Below are positions 15,097 to 16,664 of a stretch of 16,664 bases of DNA, one piece after another. This DNA is from an uncultured Roseburia sp. (GTDB lineage Bacteria; Bacillota; Clostridia; Lachnospirales; Lachnospiraceae): contig URUD01000054.1 of the NCBI GenBank assembly GCA_900550935.1, positions 1 through 16,664 on the forward strand. Reading direction: 5' to 3'. Made by a program: the position numbers and the translations under genes. Position 1 is the first letter of the stretch. Each line of letters begins with the position of its first letter. The notes below the pieces were generated by a model. The model made no database searches, was not told the origin of the DNA, and saw only the letters and a list, made by a program, of their open reading frames with translations.

Positions 15097-16329
15097 TTAG
15101 TCTTCGTATTTATTTTTCTCGCCGATCTCCTGCATTCTCATAGCACGCACTTTTAATGGAAGACCAAATAAAGTGATGAAACCTTCTGCATCATGGTGGT
15201 CATAGAGATCTCCGGTTGTAAAGCTTGCAAGAGACTCGCTGTAGAGTGAGTATGGAGAAGTTGTTCCGGCTTTGATGATATTGCCTTTGTATAATTTAAA
15301 TTTTACTTCACCGGTTACATACTCCTGAGTAGAGGAAACGAAAGCTTTGACTGCATCGCAGAGTGGTGTAAACCATTTGCCTTCGTATACGATCTGGGCA
15401 AGTTTATTTCCCATGTCTTTTTTCACTTCCATGGTAGCACGGTCTAATACCAGCTCCTCTAACTGCTGATGAGCTTCCATTAAAATGGTTCCACCAGGGG
15501 TCTCATAAACACCACGGGATTTCATACCAACAACACGGTTCTCTACGATGTCGATGATACCGATGCCGTGCTTGCCGCCTAAACGGTTTAATTCACGGAT
15601 GATATCGGAGACTTTCATCTCTTTGCCATTTACAGATTTTGGAACACCTTTCTCAAAGGTCATGGTAACATATTCACCCTCGTCCGGAGCCTTCTCAGGA
15701 GAAACACCGAGAACTAATAAGTGATCGTAGTTTGGCTCGCAGGAAGGGTCTTCCAGTTCAAGACCTTCATGGCTGATGTGCCAGATGTTACGGTCACGGC
15801 TGTAGCTGGAGTCAGCAGAGAATGGTAAGTTGATGCCATGTGCTTTGCAGTACTCAATCTCAGATTCACGGGAATCCATGTTCCATTTATCGTCTCTCCA
15901 TGCAGCGATGATCTTAAGGTCTGGAGCAAGAGCTTTGATACCAAGCTCGAAGCGGATCTGGTCATTTCCTTTTCCGGTAGCACCGTGACAGATCGCGGTA
16001 GCACCTTCTTTTCTGGCAACTTCTACTAATTTCTTTGCAATCAGAGGACGTGCCATGGAAGTGCCGAGCAGATATTTATTTTCATAAACAGCGTTTGCTT
16101 CCACACATGGCATGATGTAGTCATCGCAGAATTCATCGATGATATCTACAATGTATAATTTGGAAGCACCGCAGGAAATGGCTCTTTCCTCGAGTCCGTC
16201 TAATTCTTCTTCCTGTCCGCAGTCGATGCAGCAGCAGATTACTTCATAGTCATAATTTTCCTTTAACCAAGGGATGATGGCGGTGGTGTCGAGTCCACCG
16301 GAATAAGCTAAGATTACTTTTTCTTTCAT
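15097..16329 (-). CDS. argG: Argininosuccinate synthase
   Basis: The product has 410 residues and joins citrulline and aspartate with ATP to give argininosuccinate, the second-last step of arginine synthesis, in the cytosol. The ATP-pyrophosphatase P-loop is at residues 7-16 (LAYSGGLDTT). The second family signature, CHGATGKGNDQIRFE, is at 114-128. SYSRDRNIWHISHEGLELEDP follows, then the C-terminal tail with LYKGNIIKAG and SPYSLYSESLASF. Length is normal. The frame extends upstream to 16404, but that extension runs into promoter sequence; the ATG at 16329 has AGAAAGGAC before it and begins MKEKVILAYSGGLDT, so it is the start. No argH follows: the next gene downstream is the convergent MATE gene. 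ArgR control is likely (see the ARG box entry). Confidence 0.97.
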   Translation of the reverse strand: MKEKVILAYSGGLDTTAIIPWLKENYDYEVICCCIDCGQEEELDGLEERAISCGASKLYIVDIIDEFCDDYIMPCVEANAVYENKYLLGTSMARPLIAKKLVEVARKEGATAICHGATGKGNDQIRFELGIKALAPDLKIIAAWRDDKWNMDSRESEIEYCKAHGINLPFSADSSYSRDRNIWHISHEGLELEDPSCEPNYDHLLVLGVSPEKAPDEGEYVTMTFEKGVPKSVNGKEMKVSDIIRELNRLGGKHGIGIIDIVENRVVGMKSRGVYETPGGTILMEAHQQLEELVLDRATMEVKKDMGNKLAQIVYEGKWFTPLCDAVKAFVSSTQEYVTGEVKFKLYKGNIIKAGTTSPYSLYSESLASFTTGDLYDHHDAEGFITLFGLPLKVRAMRMQEIGEKNKYED

Positions 16330-16347
16330 AGGGGTCTTGTCCTTTCT

Positions 16348-16365
16348 GATAAATATATATTCATT
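16348..16365 (-). promoter_or_regulatory. Candidate ARG box (ArgR/AhrC operator) before argG
   Basis: Read on the minus strand the site is AATGAATATATATTTATC. Against the ARG-box consensus wnTGAATwwwwATTCAnw, the core differs at one base (ATTTA for ATTCA). It lies 18 bases before the argG start and just after the expected transcription start, a position suited to repression by arginine-bound ArgR. The area is very A/T-rich, so a chance match is possible. Confidence 0.5.
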
Positions 16366-16375
16366 GATTACAAAC

Positions 16376-16404
16376 AATATACAACAAAATCTGCAGAAAC
16401 GCAA
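16376..16404 (-). promoter_or_regulatory. Candidate promoter for argG
   Basis: On the minus strand TTGCGT (16404-16399) and TATATT (16381-16376) are 17 bases apart. The -10 is one base off consensus; the -35 keeps TTG. Transcription would start near 16369, directly ahead of the ARG-box candidate. Confidence 0.6.
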
Positions 16405-16664
16405 GCGAAAAAATATACATATATTTTAGATGATAAAAAGTCAGACAGCAAATTTGAACTTCATGAGAATATAGATGCATGGTCAAGTACAAAAAATACC
16501 GGTGCAACAATGGTAAAATATGAAGAAGAAGGTATAGAGCCAGCTGCATTAAAGGGACATGAACTGGTGTTTGATATTACTGATTATGCAAAAAAATGTT
16601 TTCGCGATGACACAGGCAGAACTGAGCAAAGAGGAATGTCGTTGATAACCAGTTCAGGTATATC
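16384..16664 (+). pseudogene. Start-less open frame running off the right edge; possible DNRLRE-type secreted protein fragment
   Basis: A + strand frame is open from 16312 to the window end. From about 16384 its codons read like a real protein: ILDDKKSDSKFELHENIDAW, then GHELVFDITDYAKKCF and RGMSLITSSG. The pattern of a Trp-containing strand, then FDITDYAKK and a late G-x-x-L-strand, resembles the end of DNRLRE domains of large secreted or wall proteins. No signal peptide is seen, and the only in-frame ATG (16510) is inside the domain with no ribosome binding site. The likely 5' part would have to overlap the argG promoter. It is therefore probably a 5'-truncated remnant, but a continuing gene with a distant rearrangement is possible. 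The rest of the 16330-16664 region holds the argG promoter elements; nothing else was seen. Confidence 0.4.

Noticed and set aside
16361..16549. Minus-strand open frame of 62 codons upstream of argG
   Set aside because: It overlaps the argG promoter and reads as low-complexity Leu/Tyr/His sequence, with no ribosome binding site.

Overview
The window looks like chromosomal DNA from a low-to-moderate GC Firmicute of the Lachnospiraceae type, with Roseburia/Agathobacter-like gut clostridia the best guess. The reasons are an RNase J, a YtvI-type membrane protein, a clostridial-type TrpRS, a bacterial GlnRS next to a DUF2225 protein, strong AGGAGG-type ribosome binding sites and tightly packed short operons. 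The assignment is inferred from protein style, because no rRNA or other marker gene is present.

Left part (1-4820, + strand): a run of closely spaced genes. It holds the 3' portion of an RNase J gene, a short MltG/YceG-like membrane protein without a catalytic domain, TrmR and TrhP, then a beta-propeller lactonase. TrhP hydroxylates U34 of certain tRNAs and TrmR methylates the product to 5-methoxyuridine, so the middle of the run is a wobble-modification module with the same order as yrrL-yrrM-yrrN/O of Bacillus subtilis.

Middle part (4821-12674, + strand): an AI-2E/YtvI-family membrane protein; a three-part signalling protein (receiver, GGDEF and a degenerate receiver-like C-terminus); and a likely transcription unit trpS-glnS-DUF2225-MocR regulator driven by a good sigma-A promoter inside the end of the GGDEF gene. 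The MocR gene begins 6 bases after the DUF2225 stop. It carries two terminator-like hairpins within its first 240 bases.

Right part (12675-16664): a LacI-family regulator gene broken by an out-of-frame internal deletion, whose stop overlaps the start of an intact MATE transporter gene. A strong terminator follows, between the MATE gene and the convergent argG on the minus strand. argG has a promoter candidate and a near-consensus ARG box just upstream. Beyond argG a start-less open frame on the + strand runs off the right edge; it resembles a fragment of a secreted DNRLRE-type protein.

I see no CRISPR array, prophage, insertion sequence, rRNA or tRNA gene. Most of the window is housekeeping. 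The points most worth a second look are the broken LacI gene coupled to MATE, the truncated MltG-like gene in the tRNA-modification operon, the receiver-GGDEF-pseudoreceiver protein, the hairpins at the start of the MocR gene, and the start-less frame next to argG.
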